Shown here: positions 26,215 to 34,495 of the stretch, piece after piece | Numbering within the stretch: position 1 is the first letter of the stretch | Layout of the letters: each line of letters begins with the position of its first letter | DNA from: Streptomyces cyaneogriseus subsp. noncyanogenus | GTDB taxonomy: Bacteria > Actinomycetota > Actinomycetes > Streptomycetales > Streptomycetaceae | Direction: 5' to 3' | Length of the DNA: 64,000 bases | Assembly: GCF_000931445.1 (NCBI RefSeq) | Contig: NZ_CP010849.1 | Coordinates: forward strand, 1,302,001 to 1,366,000 | Position numbers and translations under genes: made by a program | The notes under the pieces: generated by a model | What the model was told of the DNA's origin: nothing | Databases searched by the model: none | Seen by the model: the letters and a program-made list of their open reading frames with translations, nothing else

Positions 26215-27645
26215 ATGCTGAGCAGTCACGATGTCATCGTCGTCGGGAACGGCGCGCTGGGCTCTTCCATCGCGTTCGAGCTGGCCCGGCGCGGGATCGA
26301 CGTGGCCCGGATCGGCGGTCAGGCCCGGCGGCACGCCGCGTCGACGGCGGCCGGCGCGATGCTGGGCTGCTTCGGAGAGGTGACCGAGCCGCTCATGTCG
26401 ACCGAGCACGGCCGCTCCAAACTCGCCCTCGACCACCAGGCCCGAGGGCTGTGGCCCGGCTGGCTGGACGAGCTGTCCGCCTGTGCGGGAGACGACTCCG
26501 GGCTCCTCACCGCGGACGGCACGGTCGTCTTCCTGAACTCCGTGGGCACGGCCGCGATCGACTCGACCAACTTCGCGGTGATCGAGTCGGCGCTGGCCCA
26601 GCACGACGAGCCCTATGAGTCGCTCGACGTCGCAGACATCGACTGGATGCGGCCCAATGAGCTGTTCCGCCCGCTGCGTGCCCTGTTCATGCCGCGGGAG
26701 CACGCCGTCGACACCCGCCGGCTCTTCGAGAAGCTGGACGCGGCCCTGGTCAAGGCCCGGGGCACGGTCGTCGAGGAGCACGTCACCTCACTGCTGACCG
26801 ACGGTGACACGGTGACCGGTGTGGTGCTCGCCGACGGCCGCGTGCTCACCGCCAGGCATGTCGTCGTCGCCGCGGGCGCCCACTCGGTGAACCTGCTCGC
26901 GGGCTTGGAGGACGTCCATCGCAGGATCCCCCCGATGGTGAGCGGTTACGGCGTCTCCGCGCTGGTGCGCACCCACGACCGGTCGCTGCCCCGCTCCGTG
27001 CTCAGGACCCCGAACCGGGCACTCGCCTGCGGTCTGCACTGCGTTCCGCGCGGGGACGGTCTGCTCTACCTGGGCGCCACCAACATCATCTCCGATGCGC
27101 CGCGCGACCAGGCCGACCTGAGGGACCTGAAGTTCCTGGTCGACTGCTCGATCGACCAGCTCCACACGGATCTCGAACAGGCCGCGCTGGTGGCCACCCA
27201 GGTCGGCAACCGGCCGATTCCCGCCGACGGGTACCCCTTGTTCGGGGCCACCGGCGTGACCGGTCTGTGGATGGCCAGCGGCACCTACCGCGACGGGCTG
27301 CACCAGTCGCCGCTGCTCGCCCGGGAGATGGCGGACCTGATCGAGAAGGGCACGGGCCAGGTGCGGGAGCTGGCCGATTTCGCGCCGGTGCGCGCGCCGC
27401 TCGCTCCGGGGACGCGTGACCAGGTGGTGGCCAACGCCGTGGCGCACATGATCGCCACCGGGTACGAACGGAAGTGGAGCCTGACGGGCGAGTGGCCGGC
27501 CGTCATCGAGCAGGCCCTGACCGACAAGTACCGCGCCACGGCCGACGCGCTGGACGAGGACTTCACCCCGCCCGCGGAGTTCCTCGTCACCATGACCGAG
27601 CGGAAGTGGACGGCCCTGCGCCGCTACTACGCCGCGTGGCGCTGA
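26215..27645 (+). CDS. FAD-dependent amine/amino-acid oxidase (DAO family)
   Basis: 476 aa, ATG at 26215 after GAGGAG (8-nt spacing). The N-terminal FAD motif VVGNGALGSSIA (GxGxxG, residues 11-16) and the later LTARHVVVAAGAHSV and LWMASGTYRDGLHQSPLLA are typical of glycine/sarcosine/D-amino-acid oxidase-like proteins. It is extended by about 100 residues (GYERKWSLTGEWPAVIE...) beyond short relatives. The only plus-strand gene of the cluster, it faces away from the tailoring operon. It may oxidise a C-N bond of the amino-acid product or precursor. Confidence 0.85.
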   Translation: MLSSHDVIVVGNGALGSSIAFELARRGIDVARIGGQARRHAASTAAGAMLGCFGEVTEPLMSTEHGRSKLALDHQARGLWPGWLDELSACAGDDSGLLTADGTVVFLNSVGTAAIDSTNFAVIESALAQHDEPYESLDVADIDWMRPNELFRPLRALFMPREHAVDTRRLFEKLDAALVKARGTVVEEHVTSLLTDGDTVTGVVLADGRVLTARHVVVAAGAHSVNLLAGLEDVHRRIPPMVSGYGVSALVRTHDRSLPRSVLRTPNRALACGLHCVPRGDGLLYLGATNIISDAPRDQADLRDLKFLVDCSIDQLHTDLEQAALVATQVGNRPIPADGYPLFGATGVTGLWMASGTYRDGLHQSPLLAREMADLIEKGTGQVRELADFAPVRAPLAPGTRDQVVANAVAHMIATGYERKWSLTGEWPAVIEQALTDKYRATADALDEDFTPPAEFLVTMTERKWTALRRYYAAWR

Positions 27646-27734
27646 CCGAGAAGACGCCCGGCACCGGGTGCCTCCCGTCCGGAGGCACCTCGGCCGGACG
27701 GTCACCTCGCCGGTCCTGGAGTGCGCCCACGCCC

Positions 27735-28724
27735 TCAGGGGCTCAGCCAGCCCCGGCGGCGTGCGAGCACACCGGCCTGGAACCGGCTGCTGGCCCCCAG
27801 CTTCGCCATCAGGTCCGCCACGACTCTCCCCACCGTGCGGGGGGACACCGCCAGCCTCCGTGCGACCTGGGCGTCCGTGTAGCCCTCTTGCAGCAGTTGG
27901 AGAAGGGCCCGCTCCGTGTCCGTGAGTTCGCTCTTGCGCCGCTGGTCCTGGAGGGTGAGGGGCGTCGCCGAGAGCCAGACCTGTTCGAAGACGGCCGCGA
28001 TCGGCGCCACGACCGAGGCCCCGGTCAGCACGATCGCCCCGTCCTCGTGCCGGCTCCGCCGTTCCTGGGAGAGGACGGCCTTCTCCAGGTCGACGATGAC
28101 TCCCCACGGTGAGAGCACCGGCACGGTCCTGATCTCGACACCGTGGTCGAGCAGGCGCTGCAACCGCGCGCGCCGCCCTTTGTCGTTGCGGATGCTGTCG
28201 AGCTGGATCGACCGGATGCGGATACCGCGCCTGGAGATCGCGTCGTGCGTGGCCTTGCCGGCGATCCCGGTCTCCGGGATCGCCAGCTCTCCCGGAGTGA
28301 AGACCATCACCTGGTCCCTCGCCTCCCGTAAGAGGCGCGTCAACCGGTGCCGGATCCTGTCCGCTCCCCTGATCTGCTCGGTGTCCAGCAGCACGGGCCC
28401 GGCGCGCTCGGCGTACTCGGCGGCCAGCGTGCGGGCCGCCGCCTTGCACTCCTTCAGTCTCCGCTCGCGCTCCGCCAGCACCGCCTGCTCGCGTGCGATC
28501 AGGACCTCCAGGCCGATGTCCGGTTCGACCGGGCGCAGCGCGTCCGGATCGTCGAGGGAAGGGCGGAGGAGGGAGAGACCGGCCAGACGCTCGATCTCCT
28601 TCTGCACGCGCTTTTCCTGCCAGTCGAGCCGCTTCGCGAGTTGCTGGACATCCATCTCGGGGTGTTTGAGCATCATGTAGTAGAGCTCTTCTGTCGCAGG
28701 ACCAATACCGAATGGTTCCAGCAC
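27735..28724 (-). CDS. LuxR-type cluster-situated transcriptional regulator
   Basis: 329 aa from GTG 28724, which has GGAGG 7 nt upstream. Residues about 1-65 form a winged-helix resembling TrmB-type sensors (EELYYMMLKHPEMDVQQLAKRL), followed by a predicted coiled coil (EREQAVLAERERRLKECK-like), a middle domain of about 130 aa that may bind a ligand, and a C-terminal LuxR helix-turn-helix (LLQEGYTDAQVARRLAVSPRT). This layout is common for pathway regulators in Streptomyces. Residue 132 is encoded by TTA (28329-28331), so translation should depend on bldA. Confidence 0.85.
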   Translation of the reverse strand: MLEPFGIGPATEELYYMMLKHPEMDVQQLAKRLDWQEKRVQKEIERLAGLSLLRPSLDDPDALRPVEPDIGLEVLIAREQAVLAERERRLKECKAAARTLAAEYAERAGPVLLDTEQIRGADRIRHRLTRLLREARDQVMVFTPGELAIPETGIAGKATHDAISRRGIRIRSIQLDSIRNDKGRRARLQRLLDHGVEIRTVPVLSPWGVIVDLEKAVLSQERRSRHEDGAIVLTGASVVAPIAAVFEQVWLSATPLTLQDQRRKSELTDTERALLQLLQEGYTDAQVARRLAVSPRTVGRVVADLMAKLGASSRFQAGVLARRRGWLSP

Positions 28725-29108
28725 AGGAATTCCTCCGCGGGAATGACTCCACTGTGACACCGACAGGACAGAGTTCCTTGATCGGAGCGGCGCTCCCACT
28801 CCCCCGATGATCGGGAGCGTAATAGACTCCCCGACCGTTGAGTCCTTTCCGTTATATCACCGCAGGGCGGTTCGAGTGCAGGGATCTGCAACGGATCATC
28901 CTGGTCCGGGACTTGTCGATCACCGAAAGTCGGACGACAACCCTGAGATCCCGACGCAATGGCTTGTTCTCACGCTGGACAGGCCGAATTACTATGCCGG
29001 ACGAGAGGGAGTACCTGGGGAATGGTTCCGTCCGCGGCGACGCGAGCACCCCGCGCGCTCCGCCGCCGCGAGGGATCTTCCGCGCCGAGCGCCTCGCGGA
29101 TGCCCTGG
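28725..29108. other. Regulator promoter region
   Basis: 384 bp without a credible gene, AT-richer than neighbours. It holds the palindrome CCCGAT-g-ATCGGG (28803-28815), nested in a larger CGCTCCC...GGGAGCG pairing (28791-28819), and on the minus strand TATTAC and TATAAC stretches that could be -10 boxes of the regulator gene. Confidence 0.5.
28803..28815. promoter_or_regulatory. Palindrome upstream of the LuxR-type regulator
   Basis: Perfect 6-1-6 inverted repeat CCCGAT/ATCGGG, 79 bp before the regulator start. A possible operator for the regulator itself or another factor. Confidence 0.35.
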
Positions 29109-29999
29109 TCAGACACGGCCTCCGGTCGCCGCCTCGACCACCGCCGTCACGAAGACGGGCAGTGAGGCCGGGCGCAGATGGAGAAACAAATGGGGCTCGA
29201 CCAGCTCCAGCTCCATCACGAGCGGCGTTCCGTCGTCGCCGTCCACGAGATCGACGCGCCCGTAGAGAAGATCGCTTCCGGCCGCCCCGGCGGCCAAGGC
29301 GCTCTCGGCGACGGCCAATTCCGCCGCGGTCGGTTCACAGACGCGCAACGCGGGGTGCGGGATCTTGTCATGGTCGTACGGAGTGCCGGGCACGAGGACG
29401 GCGCCCTTTCGGGTGGCGTGCAGAAAACGCCCGCCCGCGAAGTGCAGCGCCCGCTCCCCCTTCTCGTCGATGCTCCGCATGTAGGGCTGCACCATCGCGG
29501 TCATGCCCTCCGTGTGCATCCGGGCCAGTTGCCGCACCGCCATGTCGCGCTCTCCGGGCCGATAGCGGGCGGTGTACCGGGCTCCGGCGCCCACGGTCGG
29601 CTTGACGACGAACTCCCCCTTCTCCGGCAGGTCGACGGAGTCACCGGGAGCCAGGTAACGGGTCTCCACGACGGGGACCCCGGCCCGCGAGAGGTATCCG
29701 AGATAACGCTTGTCGACGTTCCACCGCACGACCTCGGCGGGGTTGGCCAGCGTGGTGACTGCCGCGCATGCGTCCGCCCACGCCAGGAACGCGCCGAGCG
29801 ACTCGAAGTAGTCCCAGGCCGAACGGATCACGACGAGATCGAAGGCAGCCCAGTCCGCCCGCGGGTCGTCCCAGCACACGGCGACGGGATCGGTCCCTGC
29901 TTCCTCCAACGCCTCCAGGACCAGGGGGAGATCGCGGTCCCAGTCGGGGTCCTTCACGACCTCCCGGCAGGTGACGAGCGCGATACGGGGGAACGCCAC
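29109..29999 (-). CDS. ATP-grasp domain protein (RimK/glutathione-synthetase type)
   Basis: 296 aa from GTG 29999 (GAGGAG upstream). Starts with a nucleotide-binding-like domain (MAFPRIALVTC, DLVVIRSAWDYF). The ATP-grasp core has EFVVKPTVGAGARYTARY and ends with metal ligands in TPLVMELELVEPHLF. A third ATP-grasp gene near the Dpg cluster, separated by the regulator. It may be a pathway peptide ligase or one of the unlinked housekeeping-like ATP-grasp proteins common in Streptomyces; context does not decide. Confidence 0.8.
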   Translation of the reverse strand: MAFPRIALVTCREVVKDPDWDRDLPLVLEALEEAGTDPVAVCWDDPRADWAAFDLVVIRSAWDYFESLGAFLAWADACAAVTTLANPAEVVRWNVDKRYLGYLSRAGVPVVETRYLAPGDSVDLPEKGEFVVKPTVGAGARYTARYRPGERDMAVRQLARMHTEGMTAMVQPYMRSIDEKGERALHFAGGRFLHATRKGAVLVPGTPYDHDKIPHPALRVCEPTAAELAVAESALAAGAAGSDLLYGRVDLVDGDDGTPLVMELELVEPHLFLHLRPASLPVFVTAVVEAATGGRV

Positions 30000-30523
30000 G
30001 GTGGACTCCTCCTCTGTTCGTGGGCCGTGCGCCGATCGCGGGCCGACGGCCGCCATGACCGCCGTGAGGGCCGTGTCCGGCGGATCGCCAGGGGACCGCC
30101 GGACGCCCCGGAGGCGACGACAGCCGCTCCCGGGGCCGGCACGAAGTGCTGGAGACGTGTGTGCTCGGTGCCGCCTACTCAATCACCGGTGGCGGGCTCG
30201 CGCGACGGTGCGGGCCGGGAAGCGGCCACATCGGCCGGAAGCCGCGCGTTCGCCGGTGCGCGGGTCTCGGCGCCCGCGCCGACGGGCACCTCACCGCACG
30301 ACCAGGGCACCACACGCGTGGGGCCCGCCGACGACGGGAGCCGGCCCACCGCCCCCCCCTTGCGGCGGTCGCCACGAATGCCGGAAGGATGAACGGGGAA
30401 AGATCGCTCACGGGCGATGACTTCGCTCGGGCACAGCGGTCTCCTTCACGAACACCCCTGCCGGACGCCACCGGTTCCGGCCCGGGGTGCGCCGTGGAGC
30501 ACGCCCTGCGACAGGAGACCCTG
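30000..30523. other. Intergenic region, 524 bp
   Basis: Lies between the divergent ATP-grasp and DinB-type genes. Plus-strand frames run through it in phase with the downstream gene but show no family similarity; the clear GGAG at the ATG at 30524 argues they are not coding. No RNA structure or operator stood out. Confidence 0.5.
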
Positions 30524-31177
30524 ATGACTGATCCGGAACCGAGAGCACACCGCGGCGGCAGGACCGGAGTCTGGCCCTCGATCCGCACGGAGCGAGCGGC
30601 TCTGGCGGCCGATCTCGCGCATCTGACGGACGAGCAGTGGGCGACGCCGTCGCTGTGCACCGGACTGACGGTGCGTGAGGTGTTGGCCCACATCACCGCG
30701 TCCGCGAGCCTCGACGCCGTGCGCTGGCTGGCCGGGGTGATCCGCTGCCGCTTCGACTTCGACAAACAAGTGGCCATGCGGCTGGCCGAACATCTGGGCA
30801 CGACTCCGGCCGAGACCCTTGAGCGATTCCGCCGCATCGTCCCGAGCACGACCAAGCCTCCCCTGCCCGCCCTGGCCCTGCTGGGCGAGACGATCGTGCA
30901 CGGCGAAGACATCCGGCGCCCGCTGGGCATCCGCCGCGACTACCCGATCGAGGTCGTCACCCAGGTGGCCGAGTACTACCGGAGCTCGGACCTCGTGGTC
31001 GTCGCCAAGGGACGCGTCCGCGGACTGAGACTCGTCGCGGACGACGGCCCTTTCACGACCGGTTCCGGGCCGCTCGTCTCCGGCTCCACCCTGGCCCTGA
31101 CCATGGCCATGACCGGACGCACGACGTACTGCGACGACCTCGAAGGCGACGGTGTCGCACTCCTCCGCAGCCGCTGA
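30524..31177 (+). CDS. Maleylpyruvate isomerase family mycothiol-dependent-type protein (DinB fold)
   Basis: 217 aa, ATG at 30524 after AGGAG. The N-terminal DinB/MDMPI fold has ERAALAADLAHLTDEQWATPSLCTG and the metal-ligand His motif VREVLAHI, with another HGEDIRRPL, matching the TIGR03083-type family. These enzymes can use mycothiol in isomerisation or thiol-transfer reactions. The C-terminal SCP2-like part (LTMAMTGRTTYCDDLEGDGV) is complete. Substrate unknown. The broken tautomerase follows. Confidence 0.82.
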   Translation: MTDPEPRAHRGGRTGVWPSIRTERAALAADLAHLTDEQWATPSLCTGLTVREVLAHITASASLDAVRWLAGVIRCRFDFDKQVAMRLAEHLGTTPAETLERFRRIVPSTTKPPLPALALLGETIVHGEDIRRPLGIRRDYPIEVVTQVAEYYRSSDLVVVAKGRVRGLRLVADDGPFTTGSGPLVSGSTLALTMAMTGRTTYCDDLEGDGVALLRSR

Positions 31178-31236
31178 ACCCGGGTGAGTGCATCCCCGCG
31201 GGTTCAGCGCCCCGTTCAAAGTGAACGAGGTCCACT

Positions 31237-31620
31237 ATGCCGCATCTGACCGCCCACCTTCCAGAGAAGAGGCTGACCGGCAACGAACCCCTGCTCGTCG
31301 CCGCACTGACCGACGCCGTCGTCGACGTCTACGGCGAATGGGACCGCGACCTCGTGAGCGTCCGCGCCTGGCCGGAGTCCCGGCAGGCCGTTTCGCGCGG
31401 GGCGGCAAGGCCGTGGACACCAACGCCTCGGTGACCCTGGGCGTCCGCTCCGGCGTCTTCGACCGCCCCGACGCCGCCCGGATCACCGCGCGCCTCGGCA
31501 CCGCGCTCACCGACGCGATCACGCGCGTCCTGGGCGACGACCTCCGCGACGGCACCATGGTCGAACTCCTCGCGTCACCGCCAGAGCGCACCTTCGCCGG
31601 CGGCACCCTTGACCGCGTGA
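31237..31620 (+). pseudogene. Frameshifted tautomerase-family gene
   Basis: Begins MPHLTAHLPEKRLTGNEPLL at an ATG, the expected start of a tautomerase-like protein, and stays in frame to about 31370 (RDLVSVR). The rest of the family sequence (LAGVPAGRFARGGKAVDTNASVTL ... in pieces, then TDAITRVLGDDLRDGTMVELL) continues in another frame from about 31377, so there is a net -1 (or +2) shift. The second frame has no stop before the convergent gene, while the original frame has TGA at 31618-31620. Either a decayed gene or a sequencing error; Pro2, the usual catalytic residue, is intact. Confidence 0.7.
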
Positions 31621-31626
31621 CGCGTC

Positions 31627-33423
31627 CTATCCCCTGGGCCGGGAAGCGAGCGGGTTGCCGGCCTTGCGGACGGTGTCGGCGATCCAGGCCATGGCCTCGG
31701 GGACGTCGTAGTCGCCGGCGTGGGGCTGGTTCCAGGCGAGCTGGTAGTTCAGGTTCCTGACCTGCGGGTCCGCGGCCAGCGCCCGGTCGAGGTTGACCGA
31801 GACGGTGAACGCGGTGTCCCGGTCACGGGTGCCGTGGCGGACGTACCAGTTCGGCGCGGTGTCGGCGCTCGTGCCGATGAAGTCCATCGGGTTGATCAGG
31901 TGGACCTGGTCGTCGACGGTGGTGCTCTTCTTCGCGGTGTACTGCTTCCAGGTCAGCCCGGTGTCGTCGATGCCGCTGCCGTCGCCGGCGACGTCGTTGT
32001 GGTTCCAGCCGTACTCGGTGTAGTTCAGGTATGTCCGGGTCGGCGGGCCGAAGAGGTCGGTCTCGGTGCCGCTGGTGGTGTTGCCGTGGACGCCCACCGC
32101 GTCGAAGGCGGGGGTCGTCTTGAGCTTGGCCTGGGTGGCGACGAAGGCGAGGTACTTCGCCATGTCGACGGAGCGCACCGTGCCGGTGGCGGGGTCGGCG
32201 TCGATCCAGTCGTTGACGTACGACTTGGTGGTGGGTGCGGTTCCGGGGGCGCCGGAGGTGATCTCGAAGGTGCCGCCCAGCGGCGGGATGGTGTGGGCGG
32301 GATCGGCCCTCAGGTAGGTCTCGGCGGAGCGGACGACCTCCTTCTCGATGGTGTCGAGCATGGTGGCGGCGGTGAGCCGGGAGCCGTCGGGGTTGCGCAG
32401 CCCGAGGCTCTTCTCGTACGCCGTGAACCGCGCCGCGATCGCGGTGGCGTCCTCGGGCGAGGGGTTCGAGCCGGTGGCGTCGCGGGTGGCGAGGACGCTG
32501 TACAGCCACTCGTAGGCGCTGTCGGCGTTGCCGAGGTCGGTGATCGGGCAGTACGCGTTGACGGCGAAGACGTCGTCGCGCAGGGTGCTGCGGCCCTTGG
32601 CGTCGATGCCGGCGGCGCCGATCGCGGCGAGATAGGGGGTGTACTCGGCGCTGTTGCCGGAAGCGCCCAGGATCGACACCAGTGCGCCGCCGCCGCTGGT
32701 GCCGTTGACGACGATCCGTTCCGCACTGCCGGGCATCGCGGCGTCGTTGAGGCGCAGGTAGCGCACGGCGGCCTTGGCGTCGACCACCGCGGCGGGGGCC
32801 TTGCCGGGGGCCGAGCCGTCGGCGCCGGCCAGTCCGCGGCTGCGGTTGGCGACGTCGGCGAAGACGTAGCCCGCCTTCAGGGCGGCACCGACGGTGCTCG
32901 TCGAACTGCTGTAGGAGGTCCCGGCGGTGACGCTCGCCCGTATATAACTCGCTTTCCAGCCACTGTTGTTGACCGCGACATAGATCGGCGTCCGCTGGTC
33001 GCCGAAGGCGCTCTCGGGGACGAACACGTTCATGCTCTGGTAGCCGCAGGCGGTGTTGGGGATCGTGGTGGTGCCGCCACCGGGGCCGCCGGGCTGCCGG
33101 GCCGCCGCGGTGACCGGGTCGGCGACGTAACAGATCTCCTTGTACCAGCGCACGCTCATCGGCCGGCCGTCGACCGTGACGGTGATCGTCGTGTACGCGG
33201 CGGAGTCGAAGTCCAGCGCGGCGTCCTGGGGGTCCGCCGTGTGACCGCGGCCGGTGGCGGGAGCCGCCGCGACGGAGGCCGGCACCGCGACCGCCGCGAG
33301 CACGAGGGAACCCGCGAGCGCCACGCCTCTCAGCAGGCGGCCGCGGGCCGCGGGGCGTCCTGCCCCCGTACCGGCCGGGTGAGTCGACGCGTCACGTCCA
33401 GAAGACGCAGAGAGCCTCCGCAT
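31627..33423 (-). CDS. Secreted alpha/beta hydrolase, subtype B tannase-like
   Basis: 598 aa, ATG at 33423 after GGGGAG. Signal peptide about residues 25-55. Catalytic Ser motif in VNGTSGGGALVSI; the segment ALDFDSAAYTTITVTVDGRPMSVRWY and CGYQSMNVFVPESAFGDQ resemble bacterial subtype B tannases and feruloyl-esterase-like hydrolases. It would release galloyl or similar phenolic esters outside the cell. The catalytic Asp/His are probably in the C-terminal half (NQPHAGDYD contains the likely His). Converges with the broken tautomerase. Confidence 0.75.
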   Translation of the reverse strand: MRRLSASSGRDASTHPAGTGAGRPAARGRLLRGVALAGSLVLAAVAVPASVAAAPATGRGHTADPQDAALDFDSAAYTTITVTVDGRPMSVRWYKEICYVADPVTAAARQPGGPGGGTTTIPNTACGYQSMNVFVPESAFGDQRTPIYVAVNNSGWKASYIRASVTAGTSYSSSTSTVGAALKAGYVFADVANRSRGLAGADGSAPGKAPAAVVDAKAAVRYLRLNDAAMPGSAERIVVNGTSGGGALVSILGASGNSAEYTPYLAAIGAAGIDAKGRSTLRDDVFAVNAYCPITDLGNADSAYEWLYSVLATRDATGSNPSPEDATAIAARFTAYEKSLGLRNPDGSRLTAATMLDTIEKEVVRSAETYLRADPAHTIPPLGGTFEITSGAPGTAPTTKSYVNDWIDADPATGTVRSVDMAKYLAFVATQAKLKTTPAFDAVGVHGNTTSGTETDLFGPPTRTYLNYTEYGWNHNDVAGDGSGIDDTGLTWKQYTAKKSTTVDDQVHLINPMDFIGTSADTAPNWYVRHGTRDRDTAFTVSVNLDRALAADPQVRNLNYQLAWNQPHAGDYDVPEAMAWIADTVRKAGNPLASRPRG

Positions 33424-33495
33424 GGGTCTCCCCTCATCGAGCACCGAGTGCTTCGCCCAAGGCCCCGGGGTCGAGGCACGACGCACGCTACAAGA

Positions 33496-33507
33496 TTGTT
33501 GACAATA
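33496..33507. promoter_or_regulatory. Palindrome upstream of the tannase-like gene
   Basis: Perfect inverted repeat ATTGT-TG-ACAAT in a short AT-rich patch 73 bp before the tannase-like start. GntR-type repressors often bind such sites. On the minus strand it overlaps a possible TTGTCA element. Confidence 0.4.
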
Positions 33508-33692
33508 TAGACAGCAATTCGGCAGGCACTTCGCCGGGCACCCACCGCGCCCGGCGGGTCAGTGGGTCAGCATGAGACCCCCCGAACCTGGCTACAGATG
33601 ACGGCAGGTGCACCTCAGCCCATGTCCGTGGCCCTGGGTCGACCTGGGGAACGCTGGTTCCAAGGAGAGCTGGTCCTACCGAGAGGCGAGCC

Positions 33693-34418
33693 GTGTTCTA
33701 CCTTCTGCTCAAGTACGTGCTGCTGGGCCCGTTGCTGCGGCTGGCCTTCCGTCCTCGGATCGAGGGGCTGGACCACGTGCCGTCGTCGGGGGCGGCGATC
33801 GTCGCCGGGAACCATCTGTCCTTCTCGGACCACTTCCTCATGCCCGCCGTGCTCAAGCGGCGGATCACCTTCCTTGCGAAGGCCGAGTACTTCACGGGCC
33901 CCGGCCTCAAGGGCAGGCTGACCGCGGCGTTCTTCCGCAGCGCCGGGCAGATCCCGGTCGACCGTTCCGGCAAGGAGGCCGGGCAGGCCGCCATCCGGGA
34001 GGGACTCGGGGTGCTGGACAGGGGCGAACTGCTCGGCGTCTACCCGGAGGGGACGCGCTCGCACGACGGCCGGCTGTACAAGGGCAAGGTGGGCGTGGCG
34101 GTGATGGCCCTGAGGGCCGGGGTGCCGGTGGTGCCCTGCGCGATGATCGGCACGTTCGAGGCGCAGCCGCCGGGCAAGGTGGTGCCGCGCGTCCACCCCG
34201 TGACCATCCGCTTCGGTGAGCCGCTGGACTTCTCCCGGTACGCCGGGATGGAGCACGAGAAGGCCGTCCTGCGCGCGGTCACCGACGAGATCATGTCCGC
34301 GATCCTGTCGCTGTCGGGGCAGGAGTACGTCGACCGGTACGCGGCCGACGTCAAGGCCGAGGAGGCGGAGCGGGAGCGGGCGGCGAGGGCGCGCCGGCCG
34401 CGGCGGCCGCGCGGTTAG
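33693..34418 (+). CDS. 1-acyl-sn-glycerol-3-phosphate acyltransferase (PlsC family)
   Basis: 241 aa, GTG at 33693. HX4D acyltransferase motif at His41-Asp46 (NHLSFSD), second block GQIPVDRSGK and phosphate-binding YPEGTRSHDG. Catalyses transfer of an acyl chain to lysophosphatidic acid, or a related lysophospholipid, at the membrane. A hydrophobic N-terminus (FYLLLKYVLLGPLLRLAF) may lie in the membrane. Followed at 78 bp by the epimerase. Confidence 0.9.
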   Translation: MFYLLLKYVLLGPLLRLAFRPRIEGLDHVPSSGAAIVAGNHLSFSDHFLMPAVLKRRITFLAKAEYFTGPGLKGRLTAAFFRSAGQIPVDRSGKEAGQAAIREGLGVLDRGELLGVYPEGTRSHDGRLYKGKVGVAVMALRAGVPVVPCAMIGTFEAQPPGKVVPRVHPVTIRFGEPLDFSRYAGMEHEKAVLRAVTDEIMSAILSLSGQEYVDRYAADVKAEEAERERAARARRPRRPRG

Positions 34419-34495
34419 GCGCTGCGCTGCACCCTTCGGTCTGCTGTCGGCAGAGGAACGTGGCGGGCGCCCGGCCCCGCCCGTACGGTCCCCGT

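Larger units (their letters stand above)
11563..28724. other. Candidate biosynthetic gene cluster: Dpg-derived, ATP-grasp-ligated peptide
   Basis: Groups exporter, F420-type enzyme, methyltransferase, aminotransferase, dpgC, dpgB, dpgA, PGM1-type ligase, second ATP-grasp ligase, FAD oxidase, AurF-type oxygenase, Fe/2OG dioxygenase, DAO-type oxidase and LuxR regulator. Most genes are on the minus strand with short gaps or overlaps. The left edge is set by the long gap at 10967-11562; the right edge could include the ATP-grasp gene at 29109-29999. The core logic (Dpg plus ATP-grasp ligation without NRPS) is read from the genes; the product is inferred. Confidence 0.8.

Noticed and set aside
11563..29999. 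Assigning the cluster directly to pheganomycin or resorcinomycin
   Set aside because: No amidinotransferase is present and the oxidase set does not fit what I know of those pathways; only the Dpg and PGM1-type logic is shared.
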